Shown here in pieces: positions 25,933 to 36,000 of a DNA stretch of 45,168 nt (positions are counted from its first letter, which is position 1; every line of letters starts with the position of its first letter). The notes below the pieces were generated by a model that did not search any database, was not told the DNA's origin, and was given only the letters and a program-made list of their open reading frames with translations. Origin of the DNA: Prevotella sp. (GTDB lineage Bacteria; Bacteroidota; Bacteroidia; Bacteroidales; Bacteroidaceae); assembly GCA_017471245.1 (NCBI GenBank), contig JAFUVB010000050.1, positions 1 through 45,168 on the forward strand. The letters are read 5' to 3'. Position numbers and translations under genes: made by a program.

Positions 25933-27549
25933 TCAGTTTAAGGTGCGCCCTCCGTAGGTATCTTCATCATCGGGACGAGGCATGGTGAACACTTCGGGCG
26001 TTATCTCGTAAGAGCCTTGGAATCCGGCATTCGTGAACGACTGGTTCAAGCGTTTGTGATAGTAGAACAGCTGACCTTCAGAGACAAACTCCTTGCGATA
26101 CTCGTTTTCTATCTCCTGCTGCAGCTCCTCGCGGCTGCTCACAGTGAGCGGGTAGGGAGCCATGCCGCGATGGCGGCGCACCGTCTCCAGATATTCCACC
26201 GCCTGGTCGATATTAGGCTCGCACTCTGCTGCTATATAAAACATCTCAGCCAGCTTGATCAGAGGAATGCGTTTCACCGCCCACGGGAAATACTGGTTCT
26301 GGCTGTCGTCATCCTGATAATACTTGGTGGAGATGTGAAAAAAGTCGGAATAAACGTAGCGTAGATACGTGTAGCGCGGATCGGCATCCCTCGTGGCATT
26401 GTCGAAGAGATAGTTGGTATTCATTCCCAGCATTTGGTTGGTCGACTGGAACGTCTTCTGCTTTTCCTGCAAAATGCCGTCAATGCGGTCTTCAAGGTCA
26501 ATCACGTTGAGAGCCATGATATGCTCAGTGCAGAAAGAACGGTCGCGGGCAACGGTGTTGCTGGCAGACGTAACGTTGGCTATCAGGTCGGTGTTCACCC
26601 ACGGAAACTTGTCTGCCGGAGCGTCAATGATCTCCTTGGCACATTGCAGTGCCTGCTCCTTGTCACCCGTCCACAGGTAGAGGCGAGCCATGGTGGCGAC
26701 TGCCGCATAGTAGTTGAAATGCAGGCGGCGGTTGTGCCAGTCCTTTATACCATACTGATTGCGCAGAGTAAGCAGTCCGCTCACCTCGTCACATACGTAT
26801 GGCGAAGGAGCACTGCCTGTGAGCATCGGATCTTTCTTCAAGAGTTCCTTTGCCTCGTTGAGATCCTTCAGTATTGCCTGGGCTATAAACTCAGCTGGTG
26901 CCAGTGCATAGACATCAGAGGTAAGACTACTCACATAAGGCATGTAAACCTTCGTGTTACTATAGTCATCACTGCTGATGGCATCGGTATAAAGACGCAT
27001 TAAATCGAAATGCAGGAAAGCGCGCAGTCCCAGTGCCTCACCTTTAATGATACTATAGTCGTCGCCTGTAAATACATTTTTCTTCTCATCGATACATGCC
27101 AGTATCGAGTTGATGTTGGCGATAGCATTATAGGCGTTTTTCCAAATGGGATCGATATAGTTGATCTGATAGTTCTGGAAGTAGCTATAGGGTGTGTTGG
27201 GATGGAAATAGTACTGTTCAATATAGCTGTTTAGGCCAGAGCCGGCATAGCCTCCGCCTCCCATCATTTCCAACAGATACCAAGTCATGTTCTTTCCATA
27301 CAAGGCATCTTTACTCATAATCGTATAGACACCGCTTATCGCATCGGCAAATCCAGCCTCATCCTTGAAGAGATCTTCACGGTCCATTTCTGTGGTCGGC
27401 TCTACGTCAAGCCAGTCGTTACATGAGGAGCACATTGCCGAAAAGGTCAGCATGCACAAGGGCAGGAATACTATCAGGAGCATCCTCGCTTTATTGATGG
27501 TTGTTTTATTCTTCATTTTCTTCAAAAATATAGTTTTCTTCCTTATCAT
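25933..27549 (-). CDS. SusD/RagB-family nutrient-binding outer-membrane lipoprotein
   Basis: SusD proteins cap the SusC barrel and capture substrate at the cell surface. The 538-residue protein has a lipoprotein signal with SSCNDWLDVEPTTEMDREDLF just after it, the classic SusD start. TPR-like helices follow throughout, including LRAFLHFDLMRLYTDAIS. The C-terminal RagB/SusD block contains AVKRIPLIKLAEMFYIAAE and ENEYRKEFVSEGQLFYYHKR. Its start codon overlaps the susC stop (TAATG), so translation is coupled. A second in-frame Met at 27516 is an alternative start. The lipid Cys is likely residue 43, with Cys40 possible. Confidence 0.95.
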   Translation of the reverse strand: MIRKKTIFLKKMKNKTTINKARMLLIVFLPLCMLTFSAMCSSCNDWLDVEPTTEMDREDLFKDEAGFADAISGVYTIMSKDALYGKNMTWYLLEMMGGGGYAGSGLNSYIEQYYFHPNTPYSYFQNYQINYIDPIWKNAYNAIANINSILACIDEKKNVFTGDDYSIIKGEALGLRAFLHFDLMRLYTDAISSDDYSNTKVYMPYVSSLTSDVYALAPAEFIAQAILKDLNEAKELLKKDPMLTGSAPSPYVCDEVSGLLTLRNQYGIKDWHNRRLHFNYYAAVATMARLYLWTGDKEQALQCAKEIIDAPADKFPWVNTDLIANVTSASNTVARDRSFCTEHIMALNVIDLEDRIDGILQEKQKTFQSTNQMLGMNTNYLFDNATRDADPRYTYLRYVYSDFFHISTKYYQDDDSQNQYFPWAVKRIPLIKLAEMFYIAAECEPNIDQAVEYLETVRRHRGMAPYPLTVSSREELQQEIENEYRKEFVSEGQLFYYHKRLNQSFTNAGFQGSYEITPEVFTMPRPDDEDTYGGRTLN

Positions 27550-30500
27550 TAGAATGTTGCGTTGACAGAGAAGGAGAATGTGCGGGCAAACGGGTAACTT
27601 GTACCGCGTTCAATCTGAATACTTGACAGACGCACGAGTTCATCGACATAGAAATCGAGTTTGAGACGCTCCAATCCCACTTTCTTCAGCCAAGCCTGAC
27701 GATAGAAATCGTAGCCCACGCTGAGTGATGATACGTAGAGCTCATTGTTCTTCTGCACGAAACGCGAAGTCGGCTTGGTGGAGGTGAATCCCATCATGGT
27801 GGTGGGTGTTTCCAACATCAGCACCTGACGGTAAGGCGATTGATCGCCTGGCTGCGTCCAGGTATCTGCAACGCGCTTGTCAAGGTTACCGTATCCTGTG
27901 ACATTCTCCACACGGTCAATGAGCGTGGTGTTGTAGATGTCACCGCCCCACCTGTAAGATGCAATCACAGAACATGTGAAACCTCTCCAACCAGCATTCA
28001 ATCCAAACGTACCCCGCCATTTAGGATTGCTGTCACCGATAACAACTTGATTGTCAACATCCCATGTGTAAGTAATATCGCCGTTCTTGTCTAAATAGAT
28101 TTCATTGCCGGTCATAGGGTCTATACCCAATGAACGTACGCCCCAGATGGCTGTCATGGAGCAACCTTCGTAGAACTTCGTAGCCGGACGTGTGGTGCGT
28201 TGCATATAGAGCGCTGCATCCTCTGGCGTGGGATTACCGGTGGAGAAGCGGTAGTTCAGATCGTTGTCTGCATCTTCATTGAATTTTTTGAAAATATCAT
28301 AGATCTTCGTGATCTTGTTCTTGTTATGGTATGCGGTGGCAGAGAAGGTCACCCATGCGCGCTGCCCGTTGTCACGCCACGGCGTGATACCCAAGGCAAG
28401 TTCCACGCCACGATTTTGTATCTCGCCCATATTATCCTTATAGGTGGTGAAACCCGTGGATGACGGAAGGGTGATGTCGGTGAGCATGTTGTCGGTCTTT
28501 TGAATGTAATACTCTGCACGTGCTGTGAGGAAAGACCCCAAGGCGAGGTCAAGACCCAGGTTGTTGTCGTATACCTTTTGCCATTTCAGTGTTGTGTTAG
28601 GCAGACCAAGGATGGTGGTTCCAGGACGTCCGTCGTAGTATAAGCCACCATACTGGTATTTTGCATGTGCCTGATAGGGGTTGAAATTCTGTGTTCCTGT
28701 ATATCCAAGGGAATAGCGCAGCTTCAGCAGTTTGATGATATCTTGGGCTGGAAAGAACGGCTCCTTGTGCAGGTTCCATCCAACTCCTAACGACCAGAAA
28801 GAGCCCCAATGGTTGTCACTACCATAAACCGACGAGCCCGTTGCCCGGTAAGAGGCATCAAAAAGATAACGGTCGGCATAGGAATAGTTCATGGCACCGA
28901 TAAGACCAATCTCCCGTGTCTTGTTGTCGCTGCCGAAGGGACGGCTGTTGTGATAATAGGATGTTGCCATCGAGATATGATCCATGGAGTCGTTGCCGTA
29001 GCCCTCTGCCATCATCCCAGTTGTCTCGTTGTTCTGGCTGCGCAGATTCCATGTGCCGTTAAAAAAGAGGGCATGCTTGCCGAAAGACTGGTTGTAGCTC
29101 AGACCTGCTTGTGAAGTGATGATGTCACTGAATCCATTTTGTTTGGTGTAAAGACCTTTACGGTCGGACAAACCGTTGGCATCATAGTCGATGAAGCGTG
29201 TATGGCTGGATGGATAGAACACGTCTGACTGGTTTTCCTGACGGGTATATGAGAATTTTGCCACGAAGCGGAAATGCTCGTTGATACGCCAGTCCATATC
29301 GAAATTATCGGTGAAGGCTGTATACTGCGACTGGGCTTTCGTGTTCAGTGTGGCATTATAAAGCGGGTTGTAAACCGGTGAGGCGAATGACCCGTCAAGG
29401 TTCACACACTGGTAGCCTAACAGCTGCTTGATGTTTCCGTCCTCATCAAATGGCGCAAAGTATGGCTCAAGACCTATGTACTGACTGAACGATCCATACG
29501 GTGAGTTTTTTGCGTTGTTGCGTGAATAGTCCATCTGATTGCGGAAAACCATGTCCTTATATGTATAAGAGAGAGTTGAGTTGATGTTGAAAGTGTTGCG
29601 GCTCGAAGCTTTCATGACACCCGCAACATTGTTATATGACAAACCTAAGATGTACCGCACCCTGCTGTCGCCACCTTCCAGCTGGAGGGAATGGCGCTGC
29701 CCCACACCTGTATGGAGGGGTTTCGATAACCAATAGGTATCTGTACCTGATGAGATGGCATCATAGACCGATTTATAGAGGAGATCGGCTGTCTGTGGGT
29801 TGACACCTGTAAGCGCATTATCATATTTGTGGTGTGCCAGTTCCCAGTCGAACTTTTCCTGTGCATTCATCAGGTTATACCCGGTAAGGTCGGGACATTC
29901 TATGTTCAGGTTTCCATTATAGGAGATACGCATCTCTCCACTCTTTGGACGAATGGTTTCGATGACCACCACGCCGTTGCCTGCCTTTGAGCCATAGATG
30001 GCCTTGGCTGCGGCATCCTTCAAGAGGGTGACGCTCTGCACGCGGTTCATATCCAAGTCGATAACTTTCTCTAATGTCGTCTCAAAGCCGTCAAGGACAA
30101 ACAGAGGCTGGTTGGCATTACCTTCATAGTCACCTTGCAGGTTGAACGAGGTCTCGCCGCGCAGTTGGATGTTGGGCATGGCATTGGGATTGCTTCCCAA
30201 CTCGATATCTTCAATAATCTGGAAAGCAGGATCGAGATTCTTGAGACTCTTCACCAGATTCTGGTTTCCCACTTGCAGGAGTTCTTCGCGGTTGAATGTG
30301 GTGGTGGAACCTGTGAAGCTTTCTTTTCGGCGCTCATACATACCATTGACCACCACCTCATCAATGACCTTTGAATCTGTTTGAAGAGTAATTGTGTAGT
30401 TGTCGTTTCTCCCCAAGGAAACCGTCTTGTTCTGGAATCCAATATAACTGATCTCCAATTGACGGCTATTCTGCGGGACATTCAGGGAGAACTTACCCTC

Positions 30501-30953
30501 AATATCTGCAATAACGACGACACTCTCACTCCCTCCAACAGCCGTCACTCGGGCTCCTGGTAATACTTCTCCGTCTTCACCTCTGATGATTCCCGTGATT
30601 CTTCGTGGATGGCCATCGGCACCTTTCTGATACACAGTGATAGTTCGCCCGTTGATATCGAAAGTGCATTGAAGGGGCGTGAGGACGCGTTCCAACACGT
30701 TGTCAACGGGTTCGTTGTTTGCCGTTGCATTCACTCTTGGCAGTGTTCGAGCCAAGTCCATACTGATCAGAAAGTCGTAGCCTATCTGCTGCGTGATTGC
30801 AGAGAATAATTGTTTGAGCGTCACTTGTCTGAGATTCAGCGTTACATTCTCTCTCTTTTGCTGTTGATGAGTTGCCTGAGCTTGAACCGATCCTGTCATT
30901 AGAATCAGCAATAAGACAAGAAGCAACAGCCGTAGGATTCTTTTGTGTCGCAT
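27549..30953 (-). CDS. SusC/RagA-family TonB-dependent transporter with STN signalling domain
   Basis: This 1134-residue outer-membrane transporter imports its substrate using TonB energy. The order is signal peptide (to about 25), STN domain (about 37-108: VTLNLRQVTLKQLFSAITQQ), CarboxypepD-like domain (about 118-195: ITGIIRGEDGEVLPGARVTA), TonB-box-like DEVVVNG (198-204), plug (about 215-330), and a 22-strand barrel ending NATF. The STN domain marks it as a signalling transporter that talks to a FecR anti-sigma factor, and fecR and an ECF sigma gene lie immediately upstream. The start is 39 bp after the fecR stop, and the stop overlaps the susD start. Confidence 0.96.
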   Translation of the reverse strand: MRHKRILRLLLLVLLLILMTGSVQAQATHQQQKRENVTLNLRQVTLKQLFSAITQQIGYDFLISMDLARTLPRVNATANNEPVDNVLERVLTPLQCTFDINGRTITVYQKGADGHPRRITGIIRGEDGEVLPGARVTAVGGSESVVVIADIEGKFSLNVPQNSRQLEISYIGFQNKTVSLGRNDNYTITLQTDSKVIDEVVVNGMYERRKESFTGSTTTFNREELLQVGNQNLVKSLKNLDPAFQIIEDIELGSNPNAMPNIQLRGETSFNLQGDYEGNANQPLFVLDGFETTLEKVIDLDMNRVQSVTLLKDAAAKAIYGSKAGNGVVVIETIRPKSGEMRISYNGNLNIECPDLTGYNLMNAQEKFDWELAHHKYDNALTGVNPQTADLLYKSVYDAISSGTDTYWLSKPLHTGVGQRHSLQLEGGDSRVRYILGLSYNNVAGVMKASSRNTFNINSTLSYTYKDMVFRNQMDYSRNNAKNSPYGSFSQYIGLEPYFAPFDEDGNIKQLLGYQCVNLDGSFASPVYNPLYNATLNTKAQSQYTAFTDNFDMDWRINEHFRFVAKFSYTRQENQSDVFYPSSHTRFIDYDANGLSDRKGLYTKQNGFSDIITSQAGLSYNQSFGKHALFFNGTWNLRSQNNETTGMMAEGYGNDSMDHISMATSYYHNSRPFGSDNKTREIGLIGAMNYSYADRYLFDASYRATGSSVYGSDNHWGSFWSLGVGWNLHKEPFFPAQDIIKLLKLRYSLGYTGTQNFNPYQAHAKYQYGGLYYDGRPGTTILGLPNTTLKWQKVYDNNLGLDLALGSFLTARAEYYIQKTDNMLTDITLPSSTGFTTYKDNMGEIQNRGVELALGITPWRDNGQRAWVTFSATAYHNKNKITKIYDIFKKFNEDADNDLNYRFSTGNPTPEDAALYMQRTTRPATKFYEGCSMTAIWGVRSLGIDPMTGNEIYLDKNGDITYTWDVDNQVVIGDSNPKWRGTFGLNAGWRGFTCSVIASYRWGGDIYNTTLIDRVENVTGYGNLDKRVADTWTQPGDQSPYRQVLMLETPTTMMGFTSTKPTSRFVQKNNELYVSSLSVGYDFYRQAWLKKVGLERLKLDFYVDELVRLSSIQIERGTSYPFARTFSFSVNATF

Positions 30954-30992
30954 GTAAACTTGTTTTGTGATTAATACTATGTTTTAATAATA

Positions 30993-32384
30993 CTATTTCC
31001 CGATGACAACCTCATTATCATGAAGTTTGACATTTACTTCTGTTGACTTTTCTATGGCGCTTAATACAGGTATGATATCGTTATATCGATTCAAGCTACC
31101 CATAAAACGTAATTGTTTGAGTTCATCCGACTTAAAACGGACATTAACATTATACCAACGCCCCAACACTTCCATCAGTTTCCATAAAGGGCAGTCTTCG
31201 AAAAGGAATTTACCTTCGTTCCATGCCACATACGAAGAAACATCAACATTTTCTATATTGACCATTGATGATTGACCATTGACCGTTGCCTGCTGATTGG
31301 GTTTCAACATTATCTCCTTGCTGCCGGTCGGCGTTACAGATACGCTTCCCTTCACAAGAACGACAGCTGTGGAGAGGGATGTGTTCTCTGCACCCGACGC
31401 ACTTCTCTCACCTCTAATCTTCTTACCTCTCACTTCTGTTCTCGTATTCACATTGAACTCTGTTCCATATACCTTCACGTCCCCATTGGGGGTATGAACG
31501 ATGAAGGGACGACTCTTGTCCTTTGCCACCATGAAGTAGGCTTCGCCGTCAAGGATCACGTTGCGGTCGCCACGCCCGAATCTCTCAGGATAGATCAGGC
31601 GCGTATTATAATTAATGTGCACCAATGTGCCATCGTCCAACGTCAGCCAGAACTCCTTGTCGTGTCTCGTGGTGATGCGCTTCGCTGCCAACAGCTGATC
31701 CTTTGTTAGTGAAGAGGTGATATTAAGTGAAGAGTTAAGAGTGAAGAGTGAAGACGAGTTGTTGAACGGATGTGAAAAATTTTTCGTTGGTGACTCTTCG
31801 CTATTCGTTCTCCGCTTATCATTTCCAATGTATTTTTCGCCTTCGCTCAACAACCCGTCTTCACTCTTCACTCTTAACTCTTCACTTAACTCAGATTCTT
31901 CACTCTTCACTCTTAACTCTTCACTCAAAGCTTCCTGCTTTCCGCTTTGGATGCTTTGCTGCATGGCGAGCTGAATTTCTTCAGAGATTTCGGGAGGAGT
32001 AACCTTGGTGTATTGCGAATACCAATAACCGGCACTGGCAATAACAAACACGAGGATTGCAGCGGCGTATTTTAGAAGATTAGAGGTGAGGGGTGAAAGG
32101 CTACGGGTAGGCGTGCTTGACTCGGGAATGAGGATTTGAGAAAAGCCCTGCTTCTGCTCACCTTCCACTTCTGATTTCTCGTTTTCAATGCGTTCCAGCA
32201 TTTCTGCGTATGCCCGTTTTTCATCAATATCCGCATACAGCTGATACCGTTCAACGAAGTCTTGAGCCTGCATAATTTCCCGAAACGATTGTTTGTCAAC
32301 CGTTTCTCTTATTGCCGCCTTTTCTTCTTCTGTTGCCTCGCCTAACAGCAACTTCTTTATAAGTGCATTTATTCCTTGATTCAT
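30993..32384 (-). CDS. FecR-family anti-sigma factor with repeat-derived insertions
   Basis: This inner-membrane regulator restrains the ECF sigma factor and receives the signal from SusC's STN domain. The 463 residues comprise a cytoplasmic N-terminal domain (1-95), a transmembrane helix (about 104-122), a FecR domain (about 234-350: DKEFWLTLDDGTLVHIN, GDRNVILDGEAYFMV, VYGTEFNV) and a C-terminal DUF4974 domain (about 390-462). It is longer than the usual 330-390. The excess is mostly residues 153-222, with repeated SEELRVKSE and SSLFTLNSSLN words from a 42 bp DNA inverted repeat, plus a shorter insert (about 316-336) inside the FecR domain. All insertions keep the frame, so the gene appears intact. 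Confidence 0.92.
   Translation of the reverse strand: MNQGINALIKKLLLGEATEEEKAAIRETVDKQSFREIMQAQDFVERYQLYADIDEKRAYAEMLERIENEKSEVEGEQKQGFSQILIPESSTPTRSLSPLTSNLLKYAAAILVFVIASAGYWYSQYTKVTPPEISEEIQLAMQQSIQSGKQEALSEELRVKSEESELSEELRVKSEDGLLSEGEKYIGNDKRRTNSEESPTKNFSHPFNNSSSLFTLNSSLNITSSLTKDQLLAAKRITTRHDKEFWLTLDDGTLVHINYNTRLIYPERFGRGDRNVILDGEAYFMVAKDKSRPFIVHTPNGDVKVYGTEFNVNTRTEVRGKKIRGERSASGAENTSLSTAVVLVKGSVSVTPTGSKEIMLKPNQQATVNGQSSMVNIENVDVSSYVAWNEGKFLFEDCPLWKLMEVLGRWYNVNVRFKSDELKQLRFMGSLNRYNDIIPVLSAIEKSTEVNVKLHDNEVVIGK
31257..31282. repeat. ATTGACCATTGA direct repeat inside fecR
   Basis: ATTGACCATTGA occurs at 31257-31268 and again at 31271-31282, a 14 bp spacing, in the C-terminal part of fecR (encoding the NGQSSMVNIENV segment). 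Short TCAATGGTCAAT repeats are frequent between genes in Bacteroidetes as I recall them, so a small repeat may have been absorbed into the gene. Confidence 0.6.
31723..31926. repeat. 42 bp inverted repeat within fecR plus third partial copy
   Basis: Left arm 31723-31764 and right arm 31848-31889 are inverted copies matching at 41 of 42 positions, with an 83 bp loop. A 26 bp core of the right arm (31861-31886, TCACTCTTCACTCTTAACTC and onward) recurs exactly as a direct repeat at 31900-31925. Arms are in the same codon phase on both strands. They encode SEELRVKSED and SSLFTLNSSLN on either strand. Confidence 0.93.
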
Positions 32385-32413
32385 TGAATCCTTGTTTTAC
32401 ATCTTAATACAAG

Positions 32414-32443
32414 CGAAGATATAAAACGGGTGAGTGAAAACAA
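32414..32443 (-). promoter_or_regulatory. Candidate promoter before fecR
   Basis: In the 106 bp gap between the sigma gene and fecR the minus strand reads TTG, 19 bp, TATCTTCG. The -7 box has one mismatch from TAnnTTTG. It would let fecR-susC-susD be transcribed apart from the sigma gene. Confidence 0.4.
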
Positions 32444-32490
32444 AATAATTTCAAAAAAAAGATTGTCGTAGCACCAACTTCAAGGAAAGA

Positions 32491-33045
32491 TTACCTTAAC
32501 ATCAAGAGAAGCAAGACAAACGACTCTGGCGACAGTTTGTCCCGCAATGCTTTTATTCCGTGCTGCTTCTGTGCTTTCACCGTGTTAATGCTCACTCCCA
32601 TTGACTGGGCTATCTCGACGTTTTTCTTTCCCTTCATCAACTGCAGGAAGATTTCACGCTGTTTGGGCGGAAGCTGATCAATGGCAAGGAAAAGCTGTCG
32701 GTACACTTCTTCCTTATATAGCTTTTCTTCCTTGTCGGAGGAGAGAAACATTTCCTTGTATTCACTGCGGATGGACTGCAGATGATCGCTGCGTACCTGT
32801 TTTTGTCGCAGGTGGTTGATTCCCTCGTTCCTGACAGAATTAAAGAGGTACGCCTTCAGCGCGCCGACGGTCTGAAACGTGTTCTTTTTCTTCCATGTGT
32901 TGAAGAACACCTCTTGCACGATGTCTTCAGAGATATGCCTGTCGGCTGTTATCTGAATGGCGAATGCCACCAGTGCCTTATAAAAATCCTTATAAAGCAA
33001 CCTCAATGAGTGGTTGTCCCACTGGTGGATATCGTCGAGCGTCAT
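32491..33045 (-). CDS. ECF-type RNA polymerase sigma factor
   Basis: This is a sigma-70 family regulator of the extracytoplasmic function class. The 184-residue protein has region 2 (about 15-85: AEDI-type HISEDIVQEVFFNTWKKK and SVRNEGINHL) and region 4 (about 120-172: DQLPPKQREIFLQLMKGKKN, IAQSMGVSINTVKAQ helix-turn-helix). Size and layout match the Bacteroidetes ECF factors paired with FecR. The cognate FecR is next downstream. Upstream, the phosphatase-GH92 gene ends only 13 bp before this start, so the sigma gene may be co-transcribed with that enzyme. Its target promoter is probably that of susC or of the whole locus. Confidence 0.95.
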   Translation of the reverse strand: MTLDDIHQWDNHSLRLLYKDFYKALVAFAIQITADRHISEDIVQEVFFNTWKKKNTFQTVGALKAYLFNSVRNEGINHLRQKQVRSDHLQSIRSEYKEMFLSSDKEEKLYKEEVYRQLFLAIDQLPPKQREIFLQLMKGKKNVEIAQSMGVSINTVKAQKQHGIKALRDKLSPESFVLLLLMLR

Positions 33046-33058
33046 ATTATTCTCTTTT

Positions 33059-36000
33059 TTATTGATTACCGTTCATCACGTCGGGCGGACAGTCTTCTGG
33101 GCGGCTCCCCCACTCCTTGTTTGGCTCGTGTCCCATGGTGAACTTCAGCACGCCGCCTTGCTTAATCATGTCGTGGGTGATGTAGTTCTTGGTGTAGGGC
33201 TGCCCGTTCCACGTGGCGCGCTGGATGTAGAAGTTCTCTTCCGACACGTTGTCAGCCTGAATGATGAAGTTGCCTATGCGCGCAGTGCTGAACATGGGCG
33301 TTCCGATGACGTAATAAGGTGTGGCAGGGCATACCGGATAGAAGCCTAAGGCAGAGAAGACATACCATGCCGACATCTGCCCGGCATCGTCGTTGCCGCT
33401 CAGACCACCGGGCTCATCAAGATACTCTGTGCTCATAATGTGCTTCACCCACTTCTGCGTGCGCCACGGTTCTCCTGCATAGCTGAACATGTAGGCAACC
33501 TGATGGCAGGGCTCGTTGCCATGCCAGTAGAGTCCTTCGGTGAACATGGAGTCGAGACGGGCGACATAAACATCGCGACCGCCCATCGCCTGCATCAGTC
33601 CATAGGGGTCGTGCGGCACGTACCACGTGTAATGGCAGGCAGCTCCCTCGGTAATGAACGGCACGCGGTGAACCTGATCCCGGTTGTTCAGCCATTTGCC
33701 ATTGCGGAAGCGACCGTCAGCCCATCCCGTGCGCGGATTGATCACGTTCCGCCAGTTGGAGGCGCGCTTCATCAGCTGTTGGTAGTCGTCGGTCTTCCCC
33801 AGTTTCTTGGCAACCTGAGCCAAGGCGAAATCATCGTAGGCATATTCCAGCGTGCGGCTCACCTGCTCGTGGGTGTGGAACGCCTCCATCACGCTGTCTT
33901 CCATCGGTATGTAGCCATATTTCAGATAGCTTTCGAGCGCGCGTCGCCCCATGCCGTTGGCATATTCCTCTGCCGTGGCAGGCACCTCGAAGGCATTCTT
34001 ACGCATTGCCTCGTAAGCCTTTTCCACATTCAGGTTGCTCACATTCTTGACAATCGCATCAGAAAGGGCTGCTATGCAATGATCGCCGATCATGGCTGCC
34101 GTGTAACTGTTCCAACAAGGGAAGATGGGAAGCCAACCGCCTTGCTCATACATGTGGACAAGACTGTTGAGCATGGCACTTGTGGTGGGTTCTATGAGGA
34201 TGTTCAGCGGATGAAGTGCGCGATAGGTGTCCCACATGGAGAAATCCATGTAGACGCGCTGGTAGATGGACTTGCCGCCAATCTTTCCGAGCGAATGACG
34301 CATGATTTCCTTTCCTCCGGCAAACGAGGGATAGCGACCGTCTTTGTCGCTGAACGCACGTGGAAGGAACCCTGCACGATAGAGGGCACCGTTGAACTGC
34401 CGGATGGCGGCATCGTCGTCGCCGTCAACCATCACGCGCTTCAGTTTCTTCTGCCATGCCTCAACCACACGGCAGCGTGTATCATAGAATTCCCAATGGG
34501 GCATTTCCTGGTCAATATTGTTGAAGGCACCTTTCAGGTCGACGAAACTGCTGCCTGCCTTTACCAGGACACCCTGCCCTTTTCTCACGTCGAAAGCTAC
34601 CCATGCCACCGTGTCTTTCACCCCATACTCCACGATGGGCAGTTCGAATGCCACGACGAACCAGCCATTGAAACCCGCTTTCTCGCCCCATCCCTGATAG
34701 ATGCGGTGCACCGGGTTATAGCCGTATATACAGTTCTTGACTGTATCCACTGCCACAAAACCTTCGTTTTCGTCGCTATTGGGATTCACCACGAAATAGG
34801 CTTTTCCGTCTTTCTGATAGGTAAAACGAAACATTGCACTGTGGCTCAGCCCCGTCATCTCCGCCTTCAGATGCTCATCGGGCAGGATAACGGAGTAGTA
34901 GTCAGGATGCGACACTTCGTCGGCATGACTGAAACGCGATGCTCTTTCCGTAGGCTTCAGGCGCAGACTATCCATCAGCGGCATCAATGTGAACGTTCCG
35001 TAATCCTGCGTGCAGCCTCCCACAAGCCAATGGCTGTTGCGGAATCCCTGCAACAGGGTGTCGCTATAATAATAAGGTGCAACACACTTGCGCTCAGAGT
35101 CGCGTGTCTGCGGCGTCCAGAAATTCATTCCATTAGGCTCCAGCACCGCTGGTATGGTCTGTCCGTGCTCCTCCGAACCCTTTCCGTAGCGTCCTGCCGA
35201 CTTCGTTACGGCATAGTCGGTGCCCACCATTGTATTGATGGCCTCGATGCGGCGCAGGTTCTCAAAGTCGATGATGCGGTTATAGACGAACTTCTTCATT
35301 TCATCCCAACGCATGTAAACCTTGGTGGAACGCAGTCCCAGCTTCACTTCGCGCTCATTGTGGAGAACCTTCACGATGACATCCTTACCGTTGGTGAAGA
35401 ATATCAACTGGAGATTTGCTGCCATGGGCAACACCTCGTCCATGTGGTCGGCGCGCTCATCACTCAACGACTCTGCTCCGATCAGCGACAAGAGACGATA
35501 GAGATTCGTGTCATGCCCAAAGCGCAGATGGGCGGCAACGTTTCCTTGCCGGATAGCCTCGTCAGCATCAGCAACCACTCGCTGCCAAAGCGAAATGGCA
35601 GAGCGCGCGGCAACACCGTAATTATCAGGACACAATCCATTACAAGTCCACATGCGGAGATTGTTCTGGTCATATACTGAGCGCCATTCGCCATCCGTGA
35701 GCACGTCGTCAAAACGAATCTTGAGCGGAACATCCTGCATGTCGGAAGCAATCGTATGGATTTCAGACAACAGTTTATCACAGTTCTCCACCTTTGAAGG
35801 ATCCTTGAACAAAGCCTTTGCTATGCGCTCACCCGTTAGCCATCCTCTTGGCTTTGTCTTTGCCTCGAGTGCCTTCAGTTCTGGCGAAGAGTATGCCATC
35901 CACTCCATATCGGCAGAGTCTGTCACAACATCGAACTGCAGCGACTGACCAGCGGAGAGGTGCTCCAATTCACCACAAAAAGCCTGCATGCTCTTGGCAC

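Noticed and set aside
31717-31974. Independent plus-strand gene inside fecR
   Set aside because: The frame is open only because the 42 bp inverted repeat encodes the same words on both strands. It has no promoter or homology-like features, so it is treated as evidence for the repeat instead.
33440-35680. 746-codon plus-strand frame opposite the phosphatase-GH92 gene
   Set aside because: It is His/Val-rich without domains, and the minus strand encodes two well-supported enzyme modules across the whole span.
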